Assembly: GCA_036873135.1 (NCBI GenBank)
Contig: JAPTYO010000007.1
Location: forward strand, 63,010,441-63,074,440
Direction of reading: 5' to 3'
DNA: 64,000 nucleotides
Source: Clarkia xantiana subsp. parviflora
Taxonomy: Eukaryota; Streptophyta; Magnoliopsida; Myrtales; Onagraceae
The notes beneath the pieces were generated by a model. That model was not told the origin of the DNA and ran no database searches. It saw only the letters and a program-made list of their open reading frames with translations. Position 1 is the stretch's first letter; every line of letters starts with the position of its first letter. Shown here one piece after another: positions 20,301-29,946 of this stretch. Both the position numbers and the translations under genes were made by a program.

Positions 20301-21805
20301 TGAATCAACACATTGGCAAAAGTGAATATAACTTTGCAATTCAATTGAGTTGGGAGTTTAGACACTGAAATCAAGTTGAACTTGAAATCAGGCACATAGA
20401 GGATGTCATCCAAGGTGAAACCAGAAGAGAAGGAGCAGCTCCCAATATGAGTAATCCTACATTTGTTACCATTAGGCAAATGAACAAATTGATGATTGGA
20501 ATCAGTCTTTCTCAAGTTGTGTAGCCAGCTCAAATGATGAGTGATGTGGTTTGTAGCACCTGAGTCTACAATCCATATCATAGAAGAGGATGGATTGGAT
20601 ATACCTGCCATGTTCACACGTACAAGCTCATCTTCTTCATTAGAAAGAGGCTCAAAATCATCTTGAATTGCCACATGTTGAACCCTTCTATCCAAACCAG
20701 TGTGCAAAATCCTTTTCTCACATGTCCCATGAAAAATCCTCTTATCCCCAGCAGCTACATGCTCAACCAAGTTAGATTGATGACTCTCATCAATGCTAAC
20801 ATTAGCTGAATTCCATGGACGTTTCAAAGCAGAAGAAGGTGCAAGTTGTGGATGCTTCTTCCAACATGTCTCCACTTTGTGCCCCATCTTGCCACAATAG
20901 GTGCATAACCAATTAGACTTATCAATCTTGCCTGTTTTCCCAGTTGAAGCATTAGAAGCCCCATTGAAACCTCCATAAGATGAAATCCCTCCATTGGAAT
21001 TGTAGTTTCTTGGAAAAGAAGCATTAGGCCTTGAACCATTACCTCCATTGCCTGAGCCATTGCTATTGCCATAGTTAGGACCCCTTGAATTGAGGAAGTT
21101 CCTTTGAGAGTATAAAGCAGTAGCTTCTCCCATATCCCCTATTGAACCAGCAATTGCACGTTGACTCTCTTCTTGCAACAACACAGAGAAAGCCACACTT
21201 AGTGAAGGGAGTGGTTGCCTCATCAATAAGCTACTTCTTACATGAGCAAATGATTAATTCAGTCCCAAGAGGAAAGCAATCAGTCTTTGTTTCTCCTTAT
21301 GTTCATTGATAATCTTGCTATCAGCTGAGCACTCAAGCCTCAAATCATCAATAGAACCCAACGCATCCCACAACTGCTTCATTTTCCCAAAATACTCAGT
21401 GATTGAAAGAGCACCTTGTGAACATTGGTATATTTCTCTTGTGAGCTGGAAGATTTGTGTACCATCAACTTTATCAAACATTTCTTTAAGATCATTCCAA
21501 ATAGACAAAGCTGTGTTGTTGTAAACCAAACCATTGACCAGCTCCTTAGCAACTGTGTTCCTAAGCCACGCCTTAACAATGGCATTGGCCCTATCCCATC
21601 TCACATGTTGTGCCACAGGGACACTCAATCTTGAGAAGCTGCCATCAATAAAACCAATCTTGTTCTTGACAAGAAGTCCTTCCTTGATAGCTGTACTCCA
21701 GGCATGGTAGTTGCTGGAACCTTGGAGCTGAAATGGAATCAACAACAAGCCAGTGGTGTCCGATGGATGTAAATAGAGAGGATCCTCAATGGTGTTATCA
21801 GCCAT
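17345..21805 (-). CDS. CB gag-pol polyprotein with one internal stop
   Basis: The frame starts at ATG 21805 (MADNTIEDPLYLHPSD) and ends at TAG 17347-17345, 1487 codons, with one in-frame TAA at 21254-21256 (codon 184). Gag (to about residue 290) has the FQLQGSSNYHAW core. The zinc knuckle is C-x2-C-x4-H-x4-C at about residues 301-314 (CTYCGKMGHKVETC). Protease follows with IWIVDSGATNHI (catalytic D near 414). Integrase has the HHCC finger (RLGH, then CTICPLAKQ) and a D-D-35-E core (LDLWGPY, then SDNGSEF, then QQNGRVERKH). Reverse transcriptase has LLIYVDDLLITG; RNase H has YCDSDWA, SSAEAEY and FTDSESAVKIA. All catalytic residues are present. The stop falls where relatives usually have E or Q after FLLGLN. 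The 5' ATG fits the gag start of related elements. Confidence 0.95.
17351..17380 (-). other. CB polypurine tract inside the coding region
   Basis: On the sense strand the last 30 bases before the 3' LTR are almost pure A and G (AAAAGAAAGGAGAAGAAAAA, then GATGGGAG) and are read as the polyprotein C-terminus HEKKGEEKDGSI. The tract primes plus-strand DNA synthesis, so this stretch serves as both primer and code. Confidence 0.85.
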
Positions 21806-22349
21806 AATCCAGCACCAATTCCACTGATATTAAGATTAAAATAGATTTGAATTGCAAGAAAATCCAGCAAACTATCAACCACAGCCACACAATTCCAACG
21901 GAAATGGCCAAAAGAGTACAACTATGCAAGCTGGACAATAGGACAAAAGATGCCAGCCAAATCCAGCAATACGCAACTATCCAGATCAAAAGAATGCAGC
22001 AATCCAATCCATAAGTGCCCAGAATTTAATCAAGATCACGAAATCCATAATCGTAATCAAGAAAACTGGCTAAGTAAGCACAATTTGAACCAAAACTTGT
22101 AGATGAAGCAAATGCGATGAAGAAACTTGGCCGGAAAGAAACTAGCAATGCTACGCAGAATTGATCCAAAAACAACTTCAATTGAGCTGAGAATCAACTC
22201 AGTTTATGATCTAAGAGACTTACTAAGAGTCGAAATCAAGCGGAATCAAGAATAGAAGCACAAATCCAAGCTGAAATCGAAGAATCGAAGCCAAAGATCC
22301 ACCGGAAACCAGCTGAATCCAGGTTGCTTGATCGCCAAGAAACGTACAT
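21806..22349 (-). other. CB leader
   Basis: The 544 bp between primer-binding site and gag start. A frame on the same strand (22007-21798) overlaps the gag ATG and encodes a hydrophobic string; it has no recognised domain and may be chance. No stop-rich or repeated structure otherwise. Confidence 0.6.
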
Positions 22350-22361
22350 GCTCTGATACCA
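22350..22361 (-). other. CB primer-binding site (initiator tRNA-Met)
   Basis: Minus-strand TGGTATCAGAGC, directly adjacent to the 5' LTR end at 22362 with no spacer. Confidence 0.95.
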
Positions 22362-22557
22362 TATAAAGTTTGGAGGATTTAGATTGAATATGAAATGTAT
22401 TGATCAACCAAAATCATGTGTTACAATGTATAGAACTAGTATATATACTAGTAAGAAGATCTAACTAACTAAACTAACTTAGTTCACAAGCTAAGCTAAT
22501 CTAGTGATCTAGTATGCACAAGGATATATTGTATGTGGAAAGCTATACATTCCTATA
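22362..22557 (-). mobile_element. CB 5' LTR
   Basis: 196 bp, ends TATA...TATA, one difference from the 3' LTR. It contains the palindromic TATA region at 22435-22452, the likely promoter for the CB genomic RNA. Confidence 0.95.
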
Positions 22558-23183
22558 CATCCGAGCTCAATGCCGTCTCCCTTCGACGTTGACTTCGCCG
22601 CACCGGTCTAGTCACCTCTCCCCTTCGACCCTCCGATCTGCTGCCGTCCGTCCATCCCAGGTGCTAAATGCTAGTCTTCGTAATGTAGGAAACCAATCCC
22701 TCTATGCTTCGACTTGCTGCGTGCTTCGACTTCACCTGCCACCGTCCCGACCAGAATCTTCCATCTCCACCAACACTCCATCAAACCTTCGTCCAACCCT
22801 TCTAAGCACGTCCTTTCTCTATCATCCCAAGTAAACCTATATCCCTTTTATTATTATTATCATATACCAACGTATGTTACTACGGGAGTTAATATGTGTA
22901 TGTATATGATTTTATTTATTTACTTATTTTTTTTTTGGCCAAAGGAGTTATTATATGATGATGAGTTATGTTTAGTTAGGTGTTTATATTAATTTAGATT
23001 GATTAGGTTTAGTATATGATAACTTTGATTTAAATAGGTCTTTTATTTAATATAAGTATGTTTAATAATGTTGGTACTCTTAGGTTTCATTTTTGGTAGT
23101 AAGTCGGTAGTTAATCATAATTTGGTTCACTAATGTCGATTTACAATTGGTAATTACCTATCATGGAATTTAAACTTGCTTTA
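22558..23183. other. O1 LTR segment between CB and the MITE
   Basis: C-rich sequence to about 22830, then AT-rich with a short (TTA)n. The C-rich part continues the composition seen left of CB at 16874-17153, consistent with a single sequence split by CB. Short frames on both sides have no recognised domain. Confidence 0.5.
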
Positions 23184-24178
23184 CGGCATGTTTGGTTCAT
23201 GGAATAGGGAATAAGGAATAAGGAATAGGGAATAGGGAATAGGAATAAGGAATATGGAATAAGTAATATTAATATGATGTTGTTTGGTTGACTTGATGAA
23301 TATGGAATGATGATTCCAAATACTATGTTTGGTTGATAGAATGTTATACCCTTTTACTATCTATATTAATCAAATTAACATTAACAATATTGAAATTGAA
23401 AAAGTCAAATTATATATGTATTATTAAACGAAAATTGTTTTTTTTTTAAATATTATTTTTTACATAAACAATTATATTCACAAACAATATATATATATGA
23501 AAAAATAGCAACAAGTTTTTGATATGGGGATAACAAGTTCCAGATATGGAGCTCCATATTGATCCAAGTACAAAACCATAATAAAGTGTGAATCAATCAA
23601 TTATATCAAGCAATACAGTACATGTTTGAATCTGATACAATACAATTTGTATTCAGAGAAAAAAATATATATAAAGTTATTAATATAGATCGTCGTATGA
23701 AGATCCCTAATCACTAGTAAATATAAAATAATAAAATAATACCTAGCCTACCTAAATCTAACAAAAAAAAAAGGACTACACATACACACCAATTAATAAA
23801 ACAAAAGGAAAAGAGATACAAACCTTACGAAGAGTAGGTCAGGTAGCAGCAACAAGGAATCAGCAGGGAAATCAGCAAGCCACGCAGCAAGGCACGCAGT
23901 AGCAGGCCGTCGGAACAAGAGCAGCAGCAGTCGTGAGGAATTAATATATAATGGTTACATAATAATTAAATTAGGTTAGGGTTATTATTGGTTTTTTTAT
24001 TGCTATATTTTATTTTAAAAAAGATGGAATACTTAAACCTAGGGGTTAGGGTAGGATTAGCTATTCCTTCAAAATTAGTAATTAGGAATCATAATTCTAA
24101 AATAATAAAGTAACCAAACAACATAATAAGGAATTGTAATTACCTATTCCCTATTCCGTTGGTGAACCAAACATGCCG
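23184..24178. mobile_element. Harbinger/Tourist-like non-autonomous DNA transposon, 995 bp
   Basis: The terminal inverted repeat CGGCATGTTTGGTTCA is perfect over 16 bases at both ends and is followed inside by 'ggaatagggaata' on both sides (with a short offset at the right). TTA flanks it at 23181-23183 and 24179-24181, the 3-base duplication typical of PIF/Harbinger. Subterminal 'ggaata' repeats are dense at the left end. No transposase frame is present, so it must rely on one from elsewhere. A GC-richer patch (23820-23940) with many 'cagcaa' words may be captured sequence. Confidence 0.9.
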
Positions 24179-24459
24179 TTAACCATCTTTCTAATAACAT
24201 GAAATTATATGCATAAGTGGCAAATTTGTGAATTGAGTACCGAAAGGGCGTAATAAAAAATTATATTTTTAATTCGTAATAGAATCCCTCGAATTCGAAT
24301 CTTTGCTCGTAGACCGATTTTAAACCTACTGATTAATTTATTATTCCCTAGGAAATTTAGGTTTCTAGTTAGCCTTTTAATTAACTAGTGGCGACTCTTC
24401 TCAAAATCCACGTTTTCAAAACGTAATTCGCCGTATGTCAGATTATAGGTCCGACAATT

Positions 24460-24475
24460 TGGCGACTCTGCTGGG
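24460..24475 (+). other. O1 primer-binding site (tRNA-Arg type)
   Basis: TGGCGACTCTGCTGGG closely matches the complement of a plant tRNA-Arg 3' end, the primer known for Ogre/Tat elements, with one or two mismatches. A partial copy of its first 10 bases lies at 24389-24398 inside the LTR. Confidence 0.75.
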
Positions 24476-25740
24476 AAAGTTAGAGGGTTCGGGCTCAGTA
24501 TATTCTCTTTTTGCCATGTTTGAGTTTTGTAGATTTATTTTTTATTTTATTTTGACTTCATTGATCTAACTTGGTTGTTTTTGTGTGATTTCAGGTGTGG
24601 AGTTATTTTTTTTTCATATCTGACTATTTTTCTGTGGTGTATTACGTGTTACCTGAATTTGCACACACTCACTTTAGTGTAATGTCAAGAACGCCTAAAA
24701 TCCAGGGCAACTAGGAACCTAGAGATTTAGTAAGGGTACGACCGGAGCGACTGGGCCGCCGGTACGACTCGGAAAAACTCACTCGCTCGTGTAGGTCCCG
24801 AGATCCCTTTTCAGGGGGCGGAAACCACTGTGTCGGGAACCTGTTAGTGGAACCTACCTTGTAGAGCAAAGCCACACTTTTTTACCCCATCTAACCTGTC
24901 GTTTTTATCCATGTTTTTGTTGTAAGTTATCAGGTAAACTGTAAGTTTTTTCTAACTGTGTAACTTTTTTTCTCATGCATTCATCTCATTGCATTTAAAA
25001 AAAAAAAACAAAAAATTTTCTAGCTAGATAGTTAGACATTTAGTTGTAGAAATTTTCTTTTCAAACATGCATTTCGTATGCATTATTTTTTTTAAGAAAC
25101 CTCTTACCCGATTTTTTTTATTTCAAACTCGCGTTTCATACGCTTTATTTTTCAAAAAAAATTTCGGGTAACTTGTAATTTTGGTTAGTGCGTCGCATGT
25201 GTGTTGCCTTTGAAAAAACATTTTAGGAAAAATTGTAACTCCTCTTTAGCTATTAGAGCTTCTAATTTCAAACATGCATTCCATATGCATCATTTCAAAA
25301 AAATTACCTGAATTGATTTATTTTTAATAATGCACCCAGTATGCATTAATTTTTTTAAAAAAAAAAAGCTTTTTAGATTAATCGTAGGCTCTCTTAGTTT
25401 TAGGGCTCTTTTGTTAAAAAAACCTTTTACCTGATTTTTTTATGAAAAGACGTGCATATCATATACATTATTTTCGAAAAAAAAACCTTTTAGGTAAATT
25501 GTAATTTTTCTTAGTTGTAGAACTTTCATTTTTAAGTTTGCATATTGTATTTACTTTTTTGCATCTCATATGCATCCTTTAAAAAAAACTTTTTACCTGA
25601 TTTTTTTTTTTATTTTGAGCAACCAAGATGCATTGTCTTTTTTTTCCTCGTTTAAAAAAAAAATCTTTTTAGATATTTTGCAAGTTTTCTTAACTGTAGA
25701 ACTTTCATTTCAAGTATGCATCTCATATACATCTCATAGG
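24476..25740 (+). repeat. O1 leader with diverged AT-rich repeats
   Basis: After a non-coding stretch with 'ggtacgac' words (24740-24780), the segment from about 24960 consists of diverged repeats whose units share 'tagttgtagaactttcattt', 'catgcatttcatatgcat' and 'aaaaaaccttttacctgatt'. Units vary from roughly 100 to 190 bp and are full of A and T runs. The same words resume after the hAT insertion (26420-26520), confirming the array was interrupted. No gag or other frame is found on either strand. Confidence 0.6.
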
Positions 25741-26411
25741 TAGGGCTGAAACTAAAATCCGGCCGAACCGAAAAACCGGCAAAAACCGATCCGGGCCGAA
25801 CCGAAAAAACCGAATCGATAATATATGGTTCGGTATCTAGTCGGTTTTAATTTGAGTGTTTCGGATTTTCGGTTCGGTCCTCATACTTAAAAATCCATAA
25901 GATACCGAACCGACCGAAATATTTTAACATATTATATTTATATTACTAATTAATTAATTATTAGAAGTTAATATGTTAATTAATGATGACACCGCATAAA
26001 CCTAGAGAAGATAACGAAGAGTCTTATTGTTTCTCCAATAGTTAAGTCATTAACTCTTCATCCACGCTTCTTAATAGACGGAAGCCACTCGCACGCCTAT
26101 TCGATTTCCGATGGCCGGCAATCATTTTTTTTTTGCCAAAATGGACAGCAATCAATTAATTGACGATTAAGATAAAAAAATAAAATAAAATAAAGCTTCT
26201 CCTTCTTCATATTCTTTGCAAAAGTTCATTTTCGGATTTTCGGTTTAAAACCGAAAATCCAGACCGAAAATCCGTATTAATTTTGGATGGTTTATTTTTT
26301 GCTAAACGGTTTGTTGGATGGTTTTTTTTGTTCGAAAAATCCGGACCGAAAATAATGGTATCCGACCGAATAAAGTGAAAACTCGGAACGACCGGTCCGG
26401 TTTCACCCCTA
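25741..26411. mobile_element. hAT-like non-autonomous DNA transposon, 671 bp
   Basis: The 8-base duplication CTCATAGG flanks it exactly (25733-25740 and 26412-26419). The ends are inverted: TAGGGCTGAAAC at the left and GTTTCACCCCTA at the right, 11 of 12 matching. Internal 'ccgaaccgaaaaaccgg'-type words near both ends are typical of plant hAT MITEs. No transposase is encoded. Confidence 0.9.
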
Positions 26412-26419
26412 CTCATAGG

Positions 26420-27110
26420 CATTGTTTTAGTAAAAAAGAGTTTTAGATAGATTGTAAATCTTCTCTTAGTTGTTGAGCTTTTAATTATAAACATGCATTG
26501 CATTTGCATCTCCTCATAAGGTTATACGTAGGCTCTTTAGGTTTGTGGTCGCGATGTGTATACTTGATAGTCGTTTCTTGGTATGAGGACATGATAGCCA
26601 CTTTGTAGTGTGTGGACATGATGGCCACTTCGCGATGTATGAAGTCGTGCTTTAACATTCCTTTCTTATTGGAGAACCTTTATTGCTATAGTTGCCTTTT
26701 GTTTAGGCTATATTTGTTGGGTTTCGTCCCGACATCTCGTCTTGTCTGATGTTGTATCCTTTATGCTTTTGGGATGTCTCCTTCATGAGATGTGCTTGGC
26801 AATATGCCAGGGCGATGCTTTGTCGACAGTCGTGCTTGACGATGTTCAGGTCGAATGCGAGCAGTAGTCACGCGAGGGCGACATGCAGGACAGTAATGTT
26901 TGTCAGAGGTTTCCTTGGGTGACTTGTTAGGCGATTCCTCTTCGTAGGTCGTTCTGAGTGACTTGTAATTTGCTTGCCTATCGTCGTGTTTCTTCTATTT
27001 TGTTGGAGTGATCTTTCATTGCTCCACTTGATTTTTTTCATTCCTGCATTGTCATCATAATCATACTTGTATTTCTCATGTAACCTTACTTGTATAGAGG
27101 AAGGTCTATT
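26420..27110. other. Unassigned sequence before the 34 bp array
   Basis: The first 100 bases continue the O1 AT-rich repeats. From about 26530 the sequence changes to balanced composition, with a duplicated 'gacatgatggccact' phrase (26588 and 26619). No coding region, RNA gene or element terminus recognised. Confidence 0.5.
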
Positions 27111-28080
27111 CAAGATACGTTCTTGGAGACGTTGTAAATATTTTCACAAGATAGGCTCTCGGATGGCGCGGAATGTGTTCGCAAGATAGGATCTCGGAGG
27201 GCACAGAGTGTTATCACGAGATAGGCTCTCGAAGAGCACAGAGTATTATCACGAGATAGGCTCTCGGAGGGCCCGAAATATGTTCGCGAGATAGGATCTC
27301 GGAGGGCACAAAATTTTATCACGAGACAGGCTCTCGGAGGGCGCATGATTTTTTCACGAGATAGGCTCTCGGAGGGTGCGGAATATGTTCGAGAGATAGT
27401 CTCTTGGAGGGCACATAATTTTTCACAAGATAGGCTCTCGAAGGGCACGGAACTTTTCACGAGATAGACTCTCGGAGGGCACGCAACTTTTCACTAGATA
27501 GGCTCTCGGAGGGCACAAAATTAGTTCGCGAGATAGGCTCTCGGAGGTCACATAACTTTTCACGAGATAGGCTCTCGGAGGGCACGGAATATGTTCGCGA
27601 GATAGGCTCTCGGAGGGCACACAATTTTTCACGAGATAGGCTCTCGAAGGGCACGAAACTTTTCACAAGATAGGCTCTCGGAGGGCACGGAACTTTTCAC
27701 GAGATAGGCTCTCGGAGGGCACAGAATTAGTTCGCGAGATAGGCTCTCGGAGGGAACAAAATTTTCACGAGATAGGCTCTCGGAGGGCACAAAACTTTTC
27801 ACGAGATAGGCTCTCGGAGGGCACAGAATTTCGTAGTTTAAAACTACTCTCAAGATACGCTCTTGGGGGCGTAAAAACTATTCACGGGACAAGCTCCCGG
27901 AGGGCGCAGAATTTTTCGTAGTTTAAAACTACTCTCAAGATACGTTCTTGGGGGCGTCGATACTGTTCGCGGGACAGACTCTCGGAGGGCGCAAAATTTT
28001 TCGTAGTTTAAAACTACTCTCAAGATACGCTCTTGGGGGCGTCGATACTGTTCGCAGGACAGGCCCACGGAGGGCTCAGA
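27111..28080. repeat. Tandem array, 33-35 bp units plus three 85 bp units
   Basis: About 21 units of the form 'gagataggctctcggaggg' plus 'cacagaacttttcac' or a 'ttagttcgc' variant, spaced 33 to 37 bases. At 27835-28080 three longer units of about 85 bp add 'gtagtttaaaactactctc' and 'aagatacgctcttgggggcg'. The array is bounded by the 'caagata-gttcttgg' phrase at both ends. Minus-strand frames run through it because the units are near multiples of three; they only echo the repeat. Position among gypsy remnants suggests it is a 3' untranslated array of a Tat-like element. Confidence 0.85.
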
Positions 28081-29946
28081 ATATTACTTTACTTTATGTC
28101 ATTTTCCGGGCAGGGTGAGTCTTTGATACGCCTTATGAATCTTTACTTGAGTTCTCTCTCTATGATATTGTATACTACCTAGCCTTTTCCTGAGTGTGGG
28201 AGATCACCTTTCGAGGGCGATGCTTGTATGTTGCCAACTTAGGACGAGTCCGTACAGGGAGTTGAGGCTGTTTTCCCTCTTATGTGACCTCTTCTAGGAG
28301 AAGGGGTCATGCATGTTCTTGTGACCTTCTGCTTCTGATCTCTGCTTTTACACTTAGGTTGACTACCAAGAACTTGTTTGTTTGGTGCCCCCCAAGTTGC
28401 TTGGTTGTCACGCCGCCATTCATATTTTTTCGTTGAAGGCCCCTCGTTCATTTTCTTGGTTGGGTACCCCTTATGCTTGGGGCTCCCTAATCTTGTGTTG
28501 TATTTGATATGTCTGCTTGTTTGGGTGCGATGGGTGTCCCTTGTAGGACTTACTCTTTCTAATGCTTGCTTGTTTCAGTCATATAGCCATGGTTTGGACA
28601 ATGCCTTTGCCGGATGTATCTCTTAGGGTTGGGAGGGAAGCTTTTTCTATGGGTGGGTTGGGGTGATTTCCACTCTCTTGGTAACTGGTTTTGGTAGTGT
28701 TCATATCCATAGAAGGCTTGTAAATTATTGCCTCCTCTTCCTTGTGTTTTGAGTAAAACACTTTTGCGATGATGATCGAGTAGGAGTAACGATCTTGGAA
28801 GGGGTTGCATTTGGGTTGAAGATCTTTATCATAGCATGGTATCTTGAGTTGTTTAACTTGAAGCTGTGTTTCAGACTAGTGAGTCTAGTCCATGCCCTTG
28901 CTCGGGCATGGGGGGTCCGATTGGGTTGTAATAATCTTCTTGATGTGTTGTGGTACTTAGTGTGCTTCCCTTTGCCTTTACATTGGAATATTTTTCAATG
29001 CTTTTAGGAGTGTCACATTGGTCATGTCCCTCTCACCTCCAATCTTGATTATAGGCTCCCCTTGAATTAGGACTTGAACTTAAAAAGGATAGTTTCCTTT
29101 AGATTTGCAGGTGATGTATCGTGCTTTTCCTTGGGTTTTCCCCCGTATTGGCTATGCCTTGTAGGATAACTTCATTAGAACTTGCATTTTGGTTGCGTAC
29201 GTATACATGTTTGGGGGGGGTTGAGCCGACAAGTTCTTTCTCTTTTCCTTTGTTGTAACCTTCACTCACTAAGTGTTTCACTTATAACCTTAAAGGTGGT
29301 ACCTTCCCCTAGTGCTCTCTTTATCGGGGTTTTCCTCTTGATGGGATGTCAGAGACAAATGTCTTATCATTCACATACAAGGTGCTTGATTAGTATGTGC
29401 GTCTAGTGCAGGGGTCGATCTCGAGACCTTACTTCCCAAGCTTTTGAGCTATTCCTTGGTTGATCTTGTAGAGCTATTATCATGCCCTAAGACCCTTGAT
29501 GGGAGGTGTATCTCATTTTTAATATTCTGGTTATTGCACTATCTCTTTTGCTAATCTTGTATCTTTAGAGTTTCTTGCTTGGTGCATGACGTCTATGGCA
29601 AGATTTTCTACCTGTGCCTGTTCTGTTAGGACTTGTATTCTTGGTTGCCTTTCTTTCTTATGAAATGGCGAAGGAGTGTCCATGATCGCCCAAACGTGTC
29701 ACCCTTGGTAGAGGTATGCGCCTTATCTTGAGGGCACTATCTTTGAATCTTCACATACCTATCTTTGATAAACATGTCATTCATTGCATATATAATACGG
29801 AGTCCAAGGATCTCCGGCTTAGGATCATATTTTGAGAACAGAAATACGGTCATCTATTAGATAACCTCTCCATCTAGGGAGTTCATTTTTGCAAAGATAA
29901 CTGTAGGGATACTTATAAGGATACGTCTTCCATCCTTTTTCCAGCC
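28081..29946. other. Unassigned 1.9 kb, probably old gypsy sequence
   Basis: No convincing gene on either strand. On the minus strand it follows a degenerate protease (29947-30306), where a reverse transcriptase would be expected, but I see no YxDD box or other RT landmark. A stem-loop with 8-base arms (ccatgccc / gggcatgg) lies near 28890-28912 and a G-run near 29212-29220. Short frames lack known motifs. Confidence 0.5.

Larger units (their letters stand above)
17154..22557 (-). mobile_element. CB: near-intact copia retrotransposon, 5404 bp
   Basis: A complete minus-strand element. The LTRs (17154-17349 and 22362-22557) are both 196 bp and differ at one position by eye. The target duplication is CATCC (17149-17153 and 22558-22562). 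Order on the sense strand: LTR, Met primer-binding site, 544 bp leader, one long gag-pol frame with a single stop, purine tract, LTR. The LTR ends are TATA...TATA, not TG...CA. Short LTRs and a compact single polyprotein are features of the Ale/Retrofit-like copia lineage, but lineage assignment is inference. Confidence 0.95.
16327..24456 (+). mobile_element. O1: Ogre-like 5' LTR with nested insertions
   Basis: The right edge is supported by GTCCGACA followed after three bases by a tRNA-Arg-type primer-binding site. The left edge, TGTAAACACCTAATTTTTGG, resembles LTR starts I recall for Ogre/Tat elements, with TG...CA ends. Removing CB and its duplication (5409 bp) leaves about 2.7 kb, or 1.7 kb without the MITE; Ogre-type LTRs are known to be long. 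Inside are a 65 bp duplication ('tagtatttattaggagaata' at about 16469 and 16534), an (ATT)n run at 16744-16764 and a C-rich stretch on both sides of CB (16874-17153 and 22558-22810). The left boundary is inference; no 3' LTR is in the window. Confidence 0.5.

Noticed and set aside
27110..28068. Minus-strand frames encoding repeated SESLSREK-type peptides
   Set aside because: They follow the 33-35 bp tandem unit and end whenever its length changes.
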